64,000 bases of DNA from Clostridiaceae bacterium. GTDB lineage: Bacteria > Bacillota > Clostridia > Lachnospirales > Lachnospiraceae. Under the pieces are notes generated by a model, which saw only the letters and a list, made by a program, of their open reading frames with translations, was not told where the DNA came from and did no database searches. The DNA lies in NCBI GenBank assembly GCA_902362725.1, contig CABIXM010000011.1, forward strand, positions 1 through 64,000, written 5' to 3'. Position 1 is the first letter of the stretch. Each line of letters begins with the position of its first letter. The position numbers and the translations under genes are program-made. Shown here piece by piece: positions 36,147 to 46,003 of the stretch.

Positions 36147-36740
36147 TTACTTAGAATACAGCTCGACGATAAGCATCTCATCAACCGGAACGTCGATGAC
36201 TTCTCTGCTCGGAAGCTCTTTTACAGTTCCCTTCAGAGCCTCGAGGTCAGCCTCAAGCCACTCCGGAACCAGTCTTCCTGCAGTTGCCTCTACGATATCC
36301 TTGTATCTCTGAGAGCCCTTGCACTTCTCTTTGATTTCGATTACATCGCCAGCCTTTACAAGGTAGGACGGGATGTTCACCTGCTTGCCGTTTACCAGAA
36401 CATGCTTGTGATCTACGATCTGACGAGCCTCTCTTCTGGTTCTGGCAAGGCCAAGACGGAACACTACGTTGTCCAGTCTGCTCTCCAGGATAACCATCAG
36501 GTTCTCACCGGTCTGACCCTTCATTCTGTCCGCTCTCTTGTAGTAGTTGCGGAACGGCTTCTCAAGTACGCCGTAGATGAATTTTGCTTTCTGCTTCTCA
36601 CGAAGCTGAAGTCCGTACTCGGACATCTTTCTGTTTGCTCTCTTTAACTCTCTTGTGGACTTCTTATCAATTCCTAATACTGTCGGCTCCAGACCAAGGG
36701 AACGACATCTTTTTAAAACCGGAACACGATTGACTGCCAT
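36147..36740 (-). CDS. rpsD: 30S ribosomal protein S4
   Basis: A 197-residue primary 16S-binding protein, with the S4 RNA-binding fold at about 90-150 ([20 protein letters not shown], then [11 protein letters not shown]). No zinc-type Cys cluster at the N-terminus, so this is the Cys-less form. In some bacteria S4 represses the alpha operon; a structured gap before rpsM is noted separately. Confidence 0.97.
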   Translation of the reverse strand: MAVNRVPVLKRCRSLGLEPTVLGIDKKSTRELKRANRKMSEYGLQLREKQKAKFIYGVLEKPFRNYYKRADRMKGQTGENLMVILESRLDNVVFRLGLARTRREARQIVDHKHVLVNGKQVNIPSYLVKAGDVIEIKEKCKGSQRYKDIVEATAGRLVPEWLEADLEALKGTVKELPSREVIDVPVDEMLIVELYSK

Positions 36741-36759
36741 AACTTACGTACCTCCTAAA

Positions 36760-37152
36760 TTAGACTCTTCTACGCTTGGGCGGACGGCATCCGTTGTGCG
36801 GAACGGGTGTTACGTCACGAATACTGGTTACCTCCAGGCCGCATGCCTGAAGTGCACGGATTGCTGCCTCACGGCCTGAACCCGGTCCCTTAACCATAAC
36901 GTCTACAGTCTTGAGTCCATGTACTAAAGCTGCCTTGGTTGCAGTCTCAGCTGCCATCTGTGCAGCATACGGAGTAGATTTCCTTGAACCTCTAAATCCC
37001 AGACCACCGGCACTTGCCCATGACAGAGCGTTTCCTTCGGTATCTGTCAGGGTAACGATTGTATTGTTAAAAGATGACTGAATATGTGCCTGTCCGCGTT
37101 CAACGTTTTTCTTTACGCGCTTTTTTGTCACTTTCTTTGTAACTTTCGCCAT
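36760..37152 (-). CDS. rpsK: 30S ribosomal protein S11
   Basis: A 130-residue S11 with a lysine-rich N-terminus, the central [21 protein letters not shown] and the C-terminal [13 protein letters not shown]. It forms part of the platform of the small subunit near the mRNA exit. Confidence 0.97.
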   Translation of the reverse strand: MAKVTKKVTKKRVKKNVERGQAHIQSSFNNTIVTLTDTEGNALSWASAGGLGFRGSRKSTPYAAQMAAETATKAALVHGLKTVDVMVKGPGSGREAAIRALQACGLEVTSIRDVTPVPHNGCRPPKRRRV

Positions 37153-37203
37153 TTTAAACTAACCTACTTTCTTCATATCTTGCATTCGCTAAGTGCTCAA
37201 TGC

Positions 37204-37572
37204 TTATTTCTTCTTATTAGCTACTGTTCTCTTCGGACCCTTGCGAGTTCTTGCGTTGGTCTTAGTCTTCTGACCACGAACCGGCAGTCCCTTACGATGA
37301 CGGATACCTCTGTAGCATCCGATCTCCTGCAGACGCTTGATGTTCATCGCGATCTCACGTCTTAAATCTCCCTCTACCATGTAGTCAGCGTCGATTACTT
37401 CGCTGATTCTCTTGACTTCGTCGTCAGTCAGGTCTCTTACACGGGTATCCGGATTTACCTTTGCTGCTTCCAGAATCTTGGTTGCGCTTACGCGGCCGAT
37501 GCCGTATACGTAAGTCAGGCCAATCTCTACACGCTTTTCTCTTGGTAAGTCTACACCAGAAATACGAGCCAT
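37204..37572 (-). CDS. rpsM: 30S ribosomal protein S13
   Basis: A 122-residue S13 with the start [20 protein letters not shown] and the basic C-terminal tail ([20 protein letters not shown]) that contacts P-site tRNA. It follows rpmJ after an unusual 222-base gap. Confidence 0.97.
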   Translation of the reverse strand: MARISGVDLPREKRVEIGLTYVYGIGRVSATKILEAAKVNPDTRVRDLTDDEVKRISEVIDADYMVEGDLRREIAMNIKRLQEIGCYRGIRHRKGLPVRGQKTKTNARTRKGPKRTVANKKK

Positions 37573-37794
37573 TTGATTATTCCTCCATTTAATAAAAAAT
37601 TGGGTTCCGGGCGTTTTTTAATAGGTGCCCGATGACACTTTCCTAAATGGGATGCGGTGTTCGCATCCAGCCGGATATTTATCCGACCTTTCAGATACTC
37701 TGCGGTACGCATTTCTCCGTTTTAAGCAATATCATTGTGAATAATCTCCTGCTCACAAATATATATGAAACGAGATTTATCACAATCTGCGGAA
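37573..37794 (-). other. Structured leader-like gap between rpmJ and rpsM
   Basis: No gene. It holds a 15-bp near-perfect stem (37734-37748 with 37772-37786), a GGATGC/GCATCC hairpin (37650-37668) and a CGGGC/GCCCG pairing (about 37606-37632). The location before rpsM is where alpha-operon autoregulation acts in other bacteria. Confidence 0.55.
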
Positions 37795-37908
37795 TTAACC
37801 CTGGCGCTGCTTGTGCTTCGGATTCTCGCAAATTACTCTGATACTACCTTTTCTTTTGATGATTTTGCACTTCTCGCAAATGGGTTTTACAGATGATCTT
37901 ACTTTCAT
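37795..37908 (-). CDS. rpmJ: 50S ribosomal protein L36
   Basis: A 37-residue L36 with its zinc ribbon intact (C11, C14, C27, H32: CEKCKII ... [11 protein letters not shown]). GGAGG precedes the ATG. It is the first gene after argH and has its own promoter. Confidence 0.97.
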   Translation of the reverse strand: MKVRSSVKPICEKCKIIKRKGSIRVICENPKHKQRQG

Positions 37909-38052
37909 CGTAAAAATCCTCCTTTCACATCTTTCGTTCTTCTTTACTCTTCCACAACTGGGTTTTGATGTGGAAAAATGCCGAAAAACAAGGCGTTTCT
38001 TGTTCCCGATCTCACGAATCTTCCAAAACCCGTTTCTTAAAAACAGGCGCAG

Positions 38053-38100
38053 AATCCCCGTGGAGATCATACGTCTAGTATGATAACACACGGGGATTCA
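38053..38100. repeat. Long palindrome containing the rpmJ promoter
   Basis: GAATCCCCGT (38053-38062) and ACGGGGATTC (38091-38100) form an outer stem around an inner palindrome with ATCATAC and GTATGAT arms. On the minus strand it is followed by GTTTTTAAG, so it can also act as a weak terminator for argH. The promoter -10 and spacer lie within it. Confidence 0.7.
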
Positions 38101-38109
38101 GAATGCAAG
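38081..38109 (-). promoter_or_regulatory. Promoter of rpmJ-rpsM-rpsK-rpsD-rpoA-rplQ
   Basis: Minus strand TTGCAT (38104-38109), 17-base spacer, TATCAT (38081-38086), embedded in a palindrome. Confidence 0.65.
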
Positions 38110-38157
38110 TATTTTTTTATTTATGCTGCCAATTTTTTTCTTCTGTTTTCACTGCTT

Positions 38158-39543
38158 TTAGCGCTCCAGGCTGTTCAGCCACTGGCGGCCCACCTCGATC
38201 TGGCGGCGTACCTCGGACGGAGCGGTTCCGCCGAAGGATACCCGGGCGTCTACGCAGGTTTTGATGCTGATATCACCCAGCAGCTCTTTGGTCACGCGAC
38301 TGTCGATGGCCTGCAGATCCTCGTCGGTCAGATCCTCGAAATCGCAGCCCTTGTTCTCGCAGGCCTTTACCATATGACCTACGATGGAGTGCGCCTCACG
38401 GAAGGGGATGCCCTGCTTTGCGAAATGCTCCGCGATATCCGTAGCGTTCAGGAAGCCCTTACTGAGCTGCTTCTCGATCTGATCCATACGGAACTCGGTC
38501 TTGTCCAGCATCTTCGCGAAGATGTCGATAGTAGCCTTCCAGGTGTCGATGGCGTCAAAGACGCTCTCCTTATCCTCCTGGAAATCCTTATTGTAGGCCA
38601 GGGCAGTTCCCTTCATGACGGTCAGAAGCTGCATCAGATCGCCGTATACACGGCCTACCTTGCCACGGATCAACTCGGCCATATCCGGATTCTTCTTCTG
38701 GGGCATAATGCTGCTTCCGGTGCAGAAGCTGTCGTCGATGGCGATATAAGAGAACTCCGAAGAATTCCACCATGCGAACTCCTCCGCCCAGCGGGACAGA
38801 TGCATCATGGAGATGGACGCGTCGCTTAAAAACTCCAGGCTATAGTCACGGTCGCTGACGGTATCCATGGCATTTTCAGTGGGCGCTTTAAAATGAAGCA
38901 GCTCACTGGTCAGATGACGGTCAATGGGCATCGTGGTTCCGGCCAGGGCGCAGGCTCCCAGCGGATTGTAATTCAGACGCTTCACCGTATCCATCAGCCG
39001 CTCGATATCCCGCTTGAACATCTGGAAATAAGCCATGAACATGAAGCCAATGGTAATCGGCTGCGCATGCTGCAGATGGGTAAAGCCCACGGTAATCTGA
39101 TCCGCGTACTTCTCCGCTTTCCCCAGGATCACGCTCTCCAGATAGCAGAGGCTGCTCAGAATCTCATAAATCTCTTTTCGCAGGTACAGGCGGATGTCCA
39201 CCTGGCACTGGTCATTGCGGCTTCTGGATGTATGCAGCTTCTTACCCACATCTCCGATACGCTCGATAAGCCGGCTCTCGATTCCCATATGGATATCCTC
39301 GTCATCCACGTTGAATACGATCTTGCCCTCCGCAATATCCTGACGAATCGCCTTCAGGCCCGCGATAATCTGCTCCTTCTCCTCCTCGGACACGATGCCC
39401 TGCTTTCCCAGCATGGTCACATGGGCAATACTGCCCTCGATGTCCTCATTGTACATTCTCTGATCAAAAAAAATAGATGCATTGTATTTCTTTACAATAT
39501 CATCCATATCTTTTTCAAATCTTCCGCCCCACAGACTTGCCAT
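38158..39543 (-). CDS. argH: Argininosuccinate lyase
   Basis: A 461-residue enzyme that splits argininosuccinate into arginine and fumarate, the last step of arginine synthesis. Standard family blocks are MASLWGGRF at the start, HTSRSRNDQ, GFTHLQHAQPI and the signature GSSIMPQKKNP. GGAGTG precedes the ATG. It lies inside the ribosomal operon, between infA and rpmJ, with no other arginine gene nearby. A palindromic promoter follows it, so downstream ribosomal genes are not solely dependent on read-through. Confidence 0.97.
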   Translation of the reverse strand: MASLWGGRFEKDMDDIVKKYNASIFFDQRMYNEDIEGSIAHVTMLGKQGIVSEEEKEQIIAGLKAIRQDIAEGKIVFNVDDEDIHMGIESRLIERIGDVGKKLHTSRSRNDQCQVDIRLYLRKEIYEILSSLCYLESVILGKAEKYADQITVGFTHLQHAQPITIGFMFMAYFQMFKRDIERLMDTVKRLNYNPLGACALAGTTMPIDRHLTSELLHFKAPTENAMDTVSDRDYSLEFLSDASISMMHLSRWAEEFAWWNSSEFSYIAIDDSFCTGSSIMPQKKNPDMAELIRGKVGRVYGDLMQLLTVMKGTALAYNKDFQEDKESVFDAIDTWKATIDIFAKMLDKTEFRMDQIEKQLSKGFLNATDIAEHFAKQGIPFREAHSIVGHMVKACENKGCDFEDLTDEDLQAIDSRVTKELLGDISIKTCVDARVSFGGTAPSEVRRQIEVGRQWLNSLER

Positions 39544-39595
39544 TTGTTATCACTCCTTTTGTGAATCTGCATTTACAGTTAAGTTTTTCTTTTCA

Positions 39596-39650
39596 TTGAA
39601 TAATCAAACAGACCCTCTGCCTGTGATATTTTTTCACAAACAAAGAGTCT
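39596..39650 (-). terminator. Imperfect hairpin between infA and argH
   Basis: On the minus strand AGACTCTTTGTTTGTGA faces TCACAGGCAGAGGGTCT with several mismatches, followed by GTTTGATTATT. It could be a partial terminator or attenuator that separates argH from the spc operon. Confidence 0.4.
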
Positions 39651-39667
39651 GCTCTGTGAATTCTCTC

Positions 39668-39886
39668 TTATTTATCTCTCCAGATGATACGTCCCTTGGA
39701 CAGATCATACGGGGACATCTCAATCGTTACTTTGTCACCCGGCAGAATCCGGATAAAGTTCATGCGGAGCTTTCCGCTGATGTGGGCGAGAACCTGATGT
39801 CCGTTCTCCAGCTCTACCTGAAACATGGCGTTCGGCAGCTTCTCCACTACTGTTCCTTCGATTTCAATTACATCTGCTTTTGACAT
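39668..39886 (-). CDS. infA: Translation initiation factor IF-1
   Basis: A 72-residue OB-fold factor that binds the ribosomal A site during initiation. The sequence is canonical ([20 protein letters not shown], then [19 protein letters not shown]). Its start lies inside the 3' end of the KOW gene (23-base overlap). Confidence 0.97.
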   Translation of the reverse strand: MSKADVIEIEGTVVEKLPNAMFQVELENGHQVLAHISGKLRMNFIRILPGDKVTIEMSPYDLSKGRIIWRDK

Positions 39887-40142
39887 CTTCTTCCTCCTTT
39901 TCGTGCAGCCTGATGGCCCGCTTTACGTCAACATCGGTTATTTTCGTCAGGTCCCGGCCTTCGGGTGTCCTGTACATGGGCTGAATATGCTTTTTCTTCT
40001 TTTTTTTCGGGTTTGACATGGGACGTAACCGTCCGTCTGTCAGATATACATATTCGCCTTCTGTTCTTAATATGATATATAATTTACCTTTATCATGTCC
40101 GGCCTTTGATCTGGCGAACATTCCAATTTCCACTCTTTCCAT
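39864..40142 (-). CDS. KOW-domain RNA-binding protein
   Basis: A 92-residue basic protein. An N-terminal KOW/L14e-like motif ([18 protein letters not shown]) is followed by a lysine block ([11 protein letters not shown]). Homologues occur at this site between map and infA in many Clostridia; the role is unproven but probably ribosome-related. ATG 40142 has GGAGAAG upstream. It overlaps infA by 23 bases. Confidence 0.85.
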   Translation of the reverse strand: MERVEIGMFARSKAGHDKGKLYIILRTEGEYVYLTDGRLRPMSNPKKKKKKHIQPMYRTPEGRDLTKITDVDVKRAIRLHEKEEEDVKSRCN

Positions 40143-40158
40143 AGACTTCTCCACAGGC

Positions 40159-40914
40159 TTACAGTGTCAGAGTCAAAATTTCCGGCTCACCCTCGGTAAT
40201 CAGGATGGTGTTTTCGTAATGAGCAGAAAGGGAACCGTCATCTGTAACTACAGTCCAGTCGTCGTCCAGCCATGCGACCTCCCAGGTGCCCGCATTGATC
40301 ATGGGCTCGATAGCCAGGGTCATACCCGGCACCAGCTTGATGCCTCTGCGGTGCTGACGGAAGTTGGGAATCTGCGGATCCTCATGCAGATGCTCGCCGA
40401 TTCCATGGCCGACCAGATCACGGACTACTCCGTAACCGAACTGGTCAACGTAATCGTTAATTGCTGCTGAAATCTGGTGAAGATGATTTCCGGCCTTTGC
40501 CATTTTGATACCTTCGAAGAAGCTCTGCTTCGTCACGTCCATCAGCTTCTGTGCCTCCGGTCTTATTTTTCCTACCGCATGGGTCCGGGCCGCGTCAGAG
40601 TGATAACCCTTATAAATCAGGCCTGCGTCCAGACTTACGATGTCACCCTCCTGAAGGATTCGATCGTCCCTGGGAATTCCATGTACGACCTCGTCGTTGA
40701 CGGATACGCAGATAGACGCCGGATATCCGTTATAGTTCAGGAAATTGGGAATACAGCCTCTCTCCCGGATAAGCTTTTCGCCCAGACGGTCGATGTCAAG
40801 GGTGGAAATGCCCGGCTTTACAAAAGCCGCAAGCTCGTTGTGAACCTCTTCCAGCAGCTTGCCTGCTGTGCGCATCAATTCGATTTCTCTGGCAGATTTA
40901 ATTGTAACCGACAT
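40159..40914 (-). CDS. map: Type I methionine aminopeptidase
   Basis: A 251-residue metalloprotease that removes N-terminal Met from new proteins. Metal-ligand regions are visible: SLDAGLIYKGYHSDAART, GHGIGEHLHEDPQIPNF and LAIEPMIN. It starts 3 bases after the adk stop. Confidence 0.97.
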   Translation of the reverse strand: MSVTIKSAREIELMRTAGKLLEEVHNELAAFVKPGISTLDIDRLGEKLIRERGCIPNFLNYNGYPASICVSVNDEVVHGIPRDDRILQEGDIVSLDAGLIYKGYHSDAARTHAVGKIRPEAQKLMDVTKQSFFEGIKMAKAGNHLHQISAAINDYVDQFGYGVVRDLVGHGIGEHLHEDPQIPNFRQHRRGIKLVPGMTLAIEPMINAGTWEVAWLDDDWTVVTDDGSLSAHYENTILITEGEPEILTLTL

Positions 40915-40916
40915 AA

Positions 40917-41561
40917 TTACGCTCCTAAAATCTTAACAATGGCGTTGAACACGTCTTCCATACTCTGAGTTCCATCCACCTCTGCAAGCTTGCCCTGCCT
41001 GGTGTAATACTCGATCAGCGGCTGAGTCTGATTGTGATATACATTCAGACGGTTCTTTACGGTCTCCGGCTTATCGTCGTCCCGGAGAACCAGCTTCTCA
41101 CCGCAGCGATCGCAGATGCCCTCGACCCTGGTCGGAGCATATACAATATGATAAGTGGAACCGCATGCCAGGCAGGCTCTCCGGCCGCCCATACGGTTGA
41201 TGATATTCTCATCCGGTACTTCCACGTTGATTGCGTAGTCAATGGTTTCGCCCTTCTTCGCCAGCGCTTCCGTCAGTGCCTCTGCCTGCGGGATGGTACG
41301 GGGGAAACCGTCCAGCACGTAGCCGTTCGCGCAGTCCGGATTCTGGAAGCGATCCATGATCAGCTCCAGCGTCAGCTCGTCCGGTACCAGCTGTCCCTGA
41401 TCCATATAGGACTTTGCTTTCTTACCAAGCTCTGTGCCTTCCTTTATATTTGCTCTGAAAATATCACCCGTGGAAATATGCGGAATCTGATATTTTTCAG
41501 CTATCTTCATCGCCTGTGTGCCCTTTCCGGCACCCGGTGCTCCTAACATGATGATTTTCAT
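40917..41561 (-). CDS. adk: Adenylate kinase
   Basis: A 214-residue kinase (ATP + AMP to 2 ADP). The P-loop is [11 protein letters not shown]. The LID carries four Cys (CLACGSTYH ... CDRCGEKL), the zinc-binding form of Gram-positive enzymes. The ATG at 41561 has GAGGAG upstream; a long in-frame extension lacks a ribosome site. Confidence 0.97.
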   Translation of the reverse strand: MKIIMLGAPGAGKGTQAMKIAEKYQIPHISTGDIFRANIKEGTELGKKAKSYMDQGQLVPDELTLELIMDRFQNPDCANGYVLDGFPRTIPQAEALTEALAKKGETIDYAINVEVPDENIINRMGGRRACLACGSTYHIVYAPTRVEGICDRCGEKLVLRDDDKPETVKNRLNVYHNQTQPLIEYYTRQGKLAEVDGTQSMEDVFNAIVKILGA

Positions 41562-41780
41562 AATGTTACTCCTCTTCTTAAAATGCGCTGTTCGCATTTC
41601 CTCTGCAAATTGCCACAAAACTTCCGAAAGCCTGTACGGAAACGGGTCCCGCACAGGCCGGAAGTTTGTTACTGTTCACTTCGTTCACAGTAACACGCTT
41701 GCATAACTCGGGATTTTGGCATATTCATGCCAAAACACCTCGCGGGATAGCACTTGTGAACAGTAACAAAAGTTTACATA
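41562..41780 (-). other. Repeat-rich gap between secY and adk
   Basis: No gene in these 219 bases. Three inverted repeats are visible: GTTACTGT/ACAGTAAC (41668-41694), TTTTGGCAT/ATGCCAAAA (about 41714-41735), and an imperfect stem around 41619-41665 followed by TTTTG on the minus strand. Another GTGAACAGTAAC copy lies at about 41756-41767. No clear promoter was seen. Confidence 0.6.
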
Positions 41781-43097
41781 TTAATCGTTCAAGAAGCCCT
41801 TGTAGTAGCGTACTGCCATCTGAGATTCGATCTGCTTGATGGTCTCCAGAACAACACCAACGACGATGATGATGGATGTTCCTCCGAAGGATACGCTCGC
41901 TCCGAATACTCCGTTAAAGAGAATCGGTACGACACATACAATAATCAGGCCGATTGCACCGACAAAAATGATGTAATTCAGGATTTTTGCCAGATAGTCT
42001 GACGTAGGCCGGCCCGGACGGATGCCGGGAATGAAGCCGCCCTGCTTCTTCATGTTATCCGCAATCTCCAACGGGTTGAAGGTAATGGATGTATAGAAGT
42101 AAGCAAAGAAGACTACCAATACAATATACAGCAGCAATCCCAGCGAATAAACAGGCTGCTGGGGATTACACCAGCTGCTGGAGCTTAAACCGGTGATAAT
42201 CTTGCCGCCGATTCCGGTTCCTGCACTCTTTCCCATCAGGGCGAGAATGATTCCCGGAAATGACATCAGGGAGGATGCGAAGATGACCGGAATAACTCCT
42301 GCGGTGTTGACCTTCATCGGAATGTTGGTGCTCTGTCCGCCAATCACCTTTCTGCCCTGAAGCTTTTTGCTGTACTGAACGGGTATTCTACGCTCTCCGT
42401 CCTGAAGAATAATAACGAATACAACCGTTACAAGGATGACAGCTGCGATAATCACCGCTGCCAGCACTGCCATAGCCACGCTCTTGCCGCTCATGAACTT
42501 TGTATACAGCGCTACAAAGTCATCCGGCATACGGGAAACGATGTTGATCAGGAGGACGATAGAGATACCGTTTCCTACACCGTTCTGGTTGATACGCTCA
42601 CCGACCCACATCAGGAATGCGGAACCGGCTGTCAGCGCAACCACTACGACCGCCATGTTGTACCAGGTTGCATTTTCCAGAAGACCCTGATTACCAAAAC
42701 CTACGGTCATGGCAATACCCTCGATGAGAGCCAGCGCTACGGTTACGTAACGGGTGATATTCTGGAGTTTTTTCCTTCCATCCTCTCCATCTTTCTGCAT
42801 TTCCTCAAGCTTCGGAATTGCAATCGTCAGGAGCTGGATGATAATGGAAGATGTAATGTACGGGTTGATACCTAACGCAAAAATGGACATGCTGGCCAGG
42901 GAGCCGCCGGTGAATGCATCCAGAAGATTGAATGCATCACCGGTCTGCGCTGCAAGCCAGTTCGCAAAGAATGTGCGATTCACGCCCGGTACCGGCAGCT
43001 GAGATCCCAGTCTGACTACTACAAGCATCAGAAAGGTATAAATCAGCTTCTGCCGGATATCCTTGATCTTAAATGCGTTCTGTAATGTTTTGAACAT
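41781..43097 (-). CDS. secY: Preprotein translocase subunit SecY
   Basis: A 438-residue, ten-helix channel of the Sec translocon. It starts KIKDIRQKLIYTFLMLVVVR; the plug region follows (DAFTGGSLASMSIFALGINP) and the C5 loop is GIRPGRPTSDYL. Its start overlaps the rplO stop as TAATG, so the two are translationally coupled. Confidence 0.97.
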   Translation of the reverse strand: MFKTLQNAFKIKDIRQKLIYTFLMLVVVRLGSQLPVPGVNRTFFANWLAAQTGDAFNLLDAFTGGSLASMSIFALGINPYITSSIIIQLLTIAIPKLEEMQKDGEDGRKKLQNITRYVTVALALIEGIAMTVGFGNQGLLENATWYNMAVVVVALTAGSAFLMWVGERINQNGVGNGISIVLLINIVSRMPDDFVALYTKFMSGKSVAMAVLAAVIIAAVILVTVVFVIILQDGERRIPVQYSKKLQGRKVIGGQSTNIPMKVNTAGVIPVIFASSLMSFPGIILALMGKSAGTGIGGKIITGLSSSSWCNPQQPVYSLGLLLYIVLVVFFAYFYTSITFNPLEIADNMKKQGGFIPGIRPGRPTSDYLAKILNYIIFVGAIGLIIVCVVPILFNGVFGASVSFGGTSIIIVVGVVLETIKQIESQMAVRYYKGFLND

Positions 43098-43537
43098 TAG
43101 ATCACCTCTGCTTTTCCACCAAGAGCCTCAATCTTTGCTTTTGCTCCCTCGGAGAAAGCATTTGCCTGTACAGTGAGCTTCTTTGTCAGCTCGCCATTTC
43201 CAAGGATCTTAACGCCATCCTTCGGATTCTTAATGATTCCCTGCTCAAGCAGAGTCTCTACAGATACAACTGCATCGTTCTCGAATACTTCCAGAGCGCT
43301 TACATTGATTCCAACGATAACCTTGGAATTTCTGTTTGTGAAGCCTCTCTTCGGAAGTCTTCTGTATAACGGCATCTGACCGCCCTCAAAGCCCGGTCTC
43401 GGTGCTCCAGAACGAGCCTTCTGACCCTTATGACCCTTACCAGCTGTCTTACCATTTCCTGAACCGTGTCCACGACCTCTACGGAAGTTTCCGCTCTGCT
43501 TGGAACCTTCTGCGTACTGTAAATTAGATAAGTCCAT
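43097..43537 (-). CDS. rplO: 50S ribosomal protein L15
   Basis: A 146-residue L15. The glycine/arginine-rich N-terminal arm ([20 protein letters not shown]) reaches into 23S RNA; the globular C-terminal domain follows. It shares one base with the secY start. Confidence 0.97.
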   Translation of the reverse strand: MDLSNLQYAEGSKQSGNFRRGRGHGSGNGKTAGKGHKGQKARSGAPRPGFEGGQMPLYRRLPKRGFTNRNSKVIVGINVSALEVFENDAVVSVETLLEQGIIKNPKDGVKILGNGELTKKLTVQANAFSEGAKAKIEALGGKAEVI

Positions 43538-43565
43538 TGTGACACCTCCTATTCCGTTATTATAA

Positions 43566-43748
43566 TTAAATCTCTTCTACCTTTACCAGATGTCTTACAT
43601 GCCAGATCATTCCTCTGACTGCCTCGTTATCCGGCATCTCAACTGTCTTGTTTACCTTACGAAGGCCAAGTGCCTCTACAGTTGCACGCTGCTTCGGGAT
43701 GGCTCCGATCGGGGATTTTACCAATGTAATCTTTAACTTATCTGCCAT
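43566..43748 (-). CDS. rpmD: 50S ribosomal protein L30
   Basis: A 60-residue L30 ([20 protein letters not shown]). The ATG at 43748 follows AGGAGG; the longer in-frame version would run into rpsE. Confidence 0.96.
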   Translation of the reverse strand: MADKLKITLVKSPIGAIPKQRATVEALGLRKVNKTVEMPDNEAVRGMIWHVRHLVKVEEI

Positions 43749-43761
43749 TGTCCGTATCCTC

Positions 43762-44271
43762 CTAGTTCGTGATCTCTTCCACGGATTTGCCACGGTTCTT
43801 AGCAACTTCTTCCGGAGTCTTCAGTGCCTTCAGACCCTCGATGGTAGCCAGAACTACGTTCTGCTTGTTGTTGGAACCAAGAGACTTGGTACGGATATTC
43901 TTGATACCTGCAAGCTCCAGCACGTTACGAGCCGGGCCTCCAGCGATAACACCAGTACCTTCCGGTGCTCTCTTCAGCAGTACGGATGCGCTGCCGAACT
44001 TTCCGATATAATCATGTGTAATACTGTTGTTCTCGTCAATTGCAACGGTTACCAGCTTCTTCATGGCATCCTCTTTGCCCTTGCGGATTGCTTCCGGAAT
44101 CTCAGTAGCTTTTCCAAGACCGGCGCCAACATGTCCGTTGCCGTCGCCGACAACTACCAGAGCGGTGAAACGCATGGTACGACCACCCTTGACAGTTTTG
44201 CTTACACGCTTAATTGACACTACCTTGTCAGTTAACTCAAGCTGACTCGGGTCGATAATCTCATGTCTCAT
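43762..44271 (-). CDS. rpsE: 30S ribosomal protein S5
   Basis: A 169-residue S5 with the N-terminal double-stranded RNA-binding-like domain ([20 protein letters not shown]) and the C-terminal domain ([16 protein letters not shown]). It contributes to decoding accuracy. Confidence 0.97.
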   Translation of the reverse strand: MRHEIIDPSQLELTDKVVSIKRVSKTVKGGRTMRFTALVVVGDGNGHVGAGLGKATEIPEAIRKGKEDAMKKLVTVAIDENNSITHDYIGKFGSASVLLKRAPEGTGVIAGGPARNVLELAGIKNIRTKSLGSNNKQNVVLATIEGLKALKTPEEVAKNRGKSVEEITN

Positions 44272-44291
44272 CTGTCTTTTTCCTTCCTTTC

Positions 44292-44660
44292 CTAGAATTC
44301 CAATCCAGCCTCACGGGCTGCGTCTGCCAGTGCCTGAATCTTGCCCTGATAGATAAAGCCGCCTCTGTCAAAGACAACGGTCTTAATACCCTTTTCCAGA
44401 GCCTTCTCTGCGATTACTTTTCCAAGGTATGCTGCTGCATCAACGTTGTTGGTTTTCTCAAGCTCAGCCTTTACACTCTTTTCCATAGTGGATGCTGCTA
44501 CCAGAGTATTTCCGACTGTATCGTCAATAATTTGAGCATACATATGATTATTGCTTCTAAACACAGCCAAACGCGGTCTCTCAGCAGTTCCGCTGATATG
44601 ATTACGTAATTTTCTATGCTTATTTACGCGAACTTCGCTTCTTGACTTCTTACTAACCAT
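44292..44660 (-). CDS. rplR: 50S ribosomal protein L18
   Basis: A 122-residue 5S-rRNA-binding protein: [20 protein letters not shown], then [20 protein letters not shown]. Confidence 0.97.
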   Translation of the reverse strand: MVSKKSRSEVRVNKHRKLRNHISGTAERPRLAVFRSNNHMYAQIIDDTVGNTLVAASTMEKSVKAELEKTNNVDAAAYLGKVIAEKALEKGIKTVVFDRGGFIYQGKIQALADAAREAGLEF

Positions 44661-44677
44661 TTTTATACTCTCCTTAC

Positions 44678-45217
44678 TTATTTTTTACCAGTCTTACCGA
44701 CTTTACGTCTGATAACTTCATCAGCATACTTGATTCCCTTGCCCTTATACGGCTCAGGTCTTCTCTTGTCGCGGATTTCTGCTGCGTACTGGCCAACCTT
44801 TTCCTTATCGATACCCTTAACGATAATCTTGTTACCATCTACTACAGCCTCGAGGCCTTCCGGATCGATCATCTCTACCGGATGAGAATATCCAAGAGAC
44901 AGAGTCAGTTTATTGCCGGACTTCTGTGCCTTGTAACCTACACCGTTTACCTCAAGAGTCTTCTCATATCCCTCGCTTACGCCAACTACCATGTTGTGAA
45001 TCAGAGTTCTTGTCAGACCATGTAAGGATTTCATCTTCTTCAGGTCATTCGGTCTTGCAACGACTACCTGACCATCTTCAAGCTTAATTTCCATCTCTGC
45101 GGGCAGTACTCTTACCAGTTCGCCCTTCGGACCTTTAACGGTCACCTTGTTGCCTTCCTCGATGGTTACTGTTACGCCAGCGGGAACGGCTACCGGATGT
45201 CTACCAATTCGTGACAT
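44678..45217 (-). CDS. rplF: 50S ribosomal protein L6
   Basis: A 179-residue L6 of two repeated domains, ending in the conserved [20 protein letters not shown]. It starts [16 protein letters not shown] 205-base repeat-rich gap separates it from rpsH. Confidence 0.97.
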   Translation of the reverse strand: MSRIGRHPVAVPAGVTVTIEEGNKVTVKGPKGELVRVLPAEMEIKLEDGQVVVARPNDLKKMKSLHGLTRTLIHNMVVGVSEGYEKTLEVNGVGYKAQKSGNKLTLSLGYSHPVEMIDPEGLEAVVDGNKIIVKGIDKEKVGQYAAEIRDKRRPEPYKGKGIKYADEVIRRKVGKTGKK

Positions 45218-45422
45218 GCCATTTACCTCCTAAAACTTAGATTTTCGGAGAAGCTGCTTTGGCTTCTCTGTTTTCAGTTGCATTGAGCACTTAGTGAGAG
45301 CGAGCCTTACGGCGACGCTCGAACTTAGTGCGAAAGTACACCCGGACACTTGGCGAGGTATTTTCGAGCCTAGTGACCGTGGTGTTTCCTATTGAAAGGT
45401 TCTCAGCCAACTACAGTACTGA
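45218..45422. repeat. Hairpin and repeat gap between rpsH and rplF
   Basis: No gene. GAGAAGC/GCTTCTC hairpin (45248-45268), a larger stem from 45287 to 45331 with GCACTTAGT and ACTTAGTGC arms, and one copy of a 26-bp element (45349-45374) found inverted in the rplB-rplW gap. Confidence 0.65.
45349..45374 (+). repeat. 26-bp intergenic element, copy 1
   Basis: CTTGGCGAGGTATTTTCGAG plus CCTAGT. It matches the reverse complement of 50699-50724 at 24 of 26 positions. Confidence 0.75.
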
Positions 45423-45830
45423 TTACCAAACAAATGCAAGTACTTCTCCGCCTACGCCCTGCGCGCGAGCTTCCTTGTCTGTGATTACGCCCTTGTTTGT
45501 GGAGATGATAGCAACTCCCAGGCCGCCCAGTACCTTCGGCAGCTCCTCTTTGTTAGCGTATACACGCAGACCCGGCTTGGAGATTCTCTTCAGACCGGAG
45601 ATGATCTTCTCGTTCTTATCCTTACCATACTTCAGGGTAATGCGGATAGTCTTGAAGTTTCCATCTTCTACGAGATCGTATTTTGCAATGTATCCCTCGT
45701 CTACCAGAATGTTCGCAATTGCGATCTTCATCTTGGAAGCGGGTACATCAACAGTATCATGTTTAGCGGTGTTTGCATTACGGATTCTTGTAAGCATATC
45801 CGCGATGGGATCATTCGTTGTTAATGCCAT
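45423..45830 (-). CDS. rpsH: 30S ribosomal protein S8
   Basis: A 135-residue S8 ([20 protein letters not shown] at the N-terminus, [20 protein letters not shown] at the C-terminus). It binds the central domain of 16S RNA and is the translational repressor of the spc operon in E. coli. Confidence 0.97.
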   Translation of the reverse strand: MALTTNDPIADMLTRIRNANTAKHDTVDVPASKMKIAIANILVDEGYIAKYDLVEDGNFKTIRITLKYGKDKNEKIISGLKRISKPGLRVYANKEELPKVLGGLGVAIISTNKGVITDKEARAQGVGGEVLAFVW

Positions 45831-46003
45831 GACTTGTTCTATACCTCCTATTCTTGTTCACACAAACGGTAACATGGTAACACCATGTTCACTAAGTTCA
45901 AGCTTCGCCTACGGCTCGCTTTCACTAAGTGTCCAGGTGGGCTTTCACACTAAACTCAGGCTGCGCGCTATGCGCTTGCCTTCGTCAAGTGTTCAATGCC
46001 TGC
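45831..46003. other. Gap between rpsN and rpsH with CACTAAGT-type repeats
   Basis: No gene in 173 bases. Several short related words occur (CACTAAGTTCAAGC, CACTAAGTGTCC, GTCAAGTGTTCAATGCC) alternating with hairpin-forming CGCC/GGCG blocks, similar in style to the other long gaps of this operon. Confidence 0.5.
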
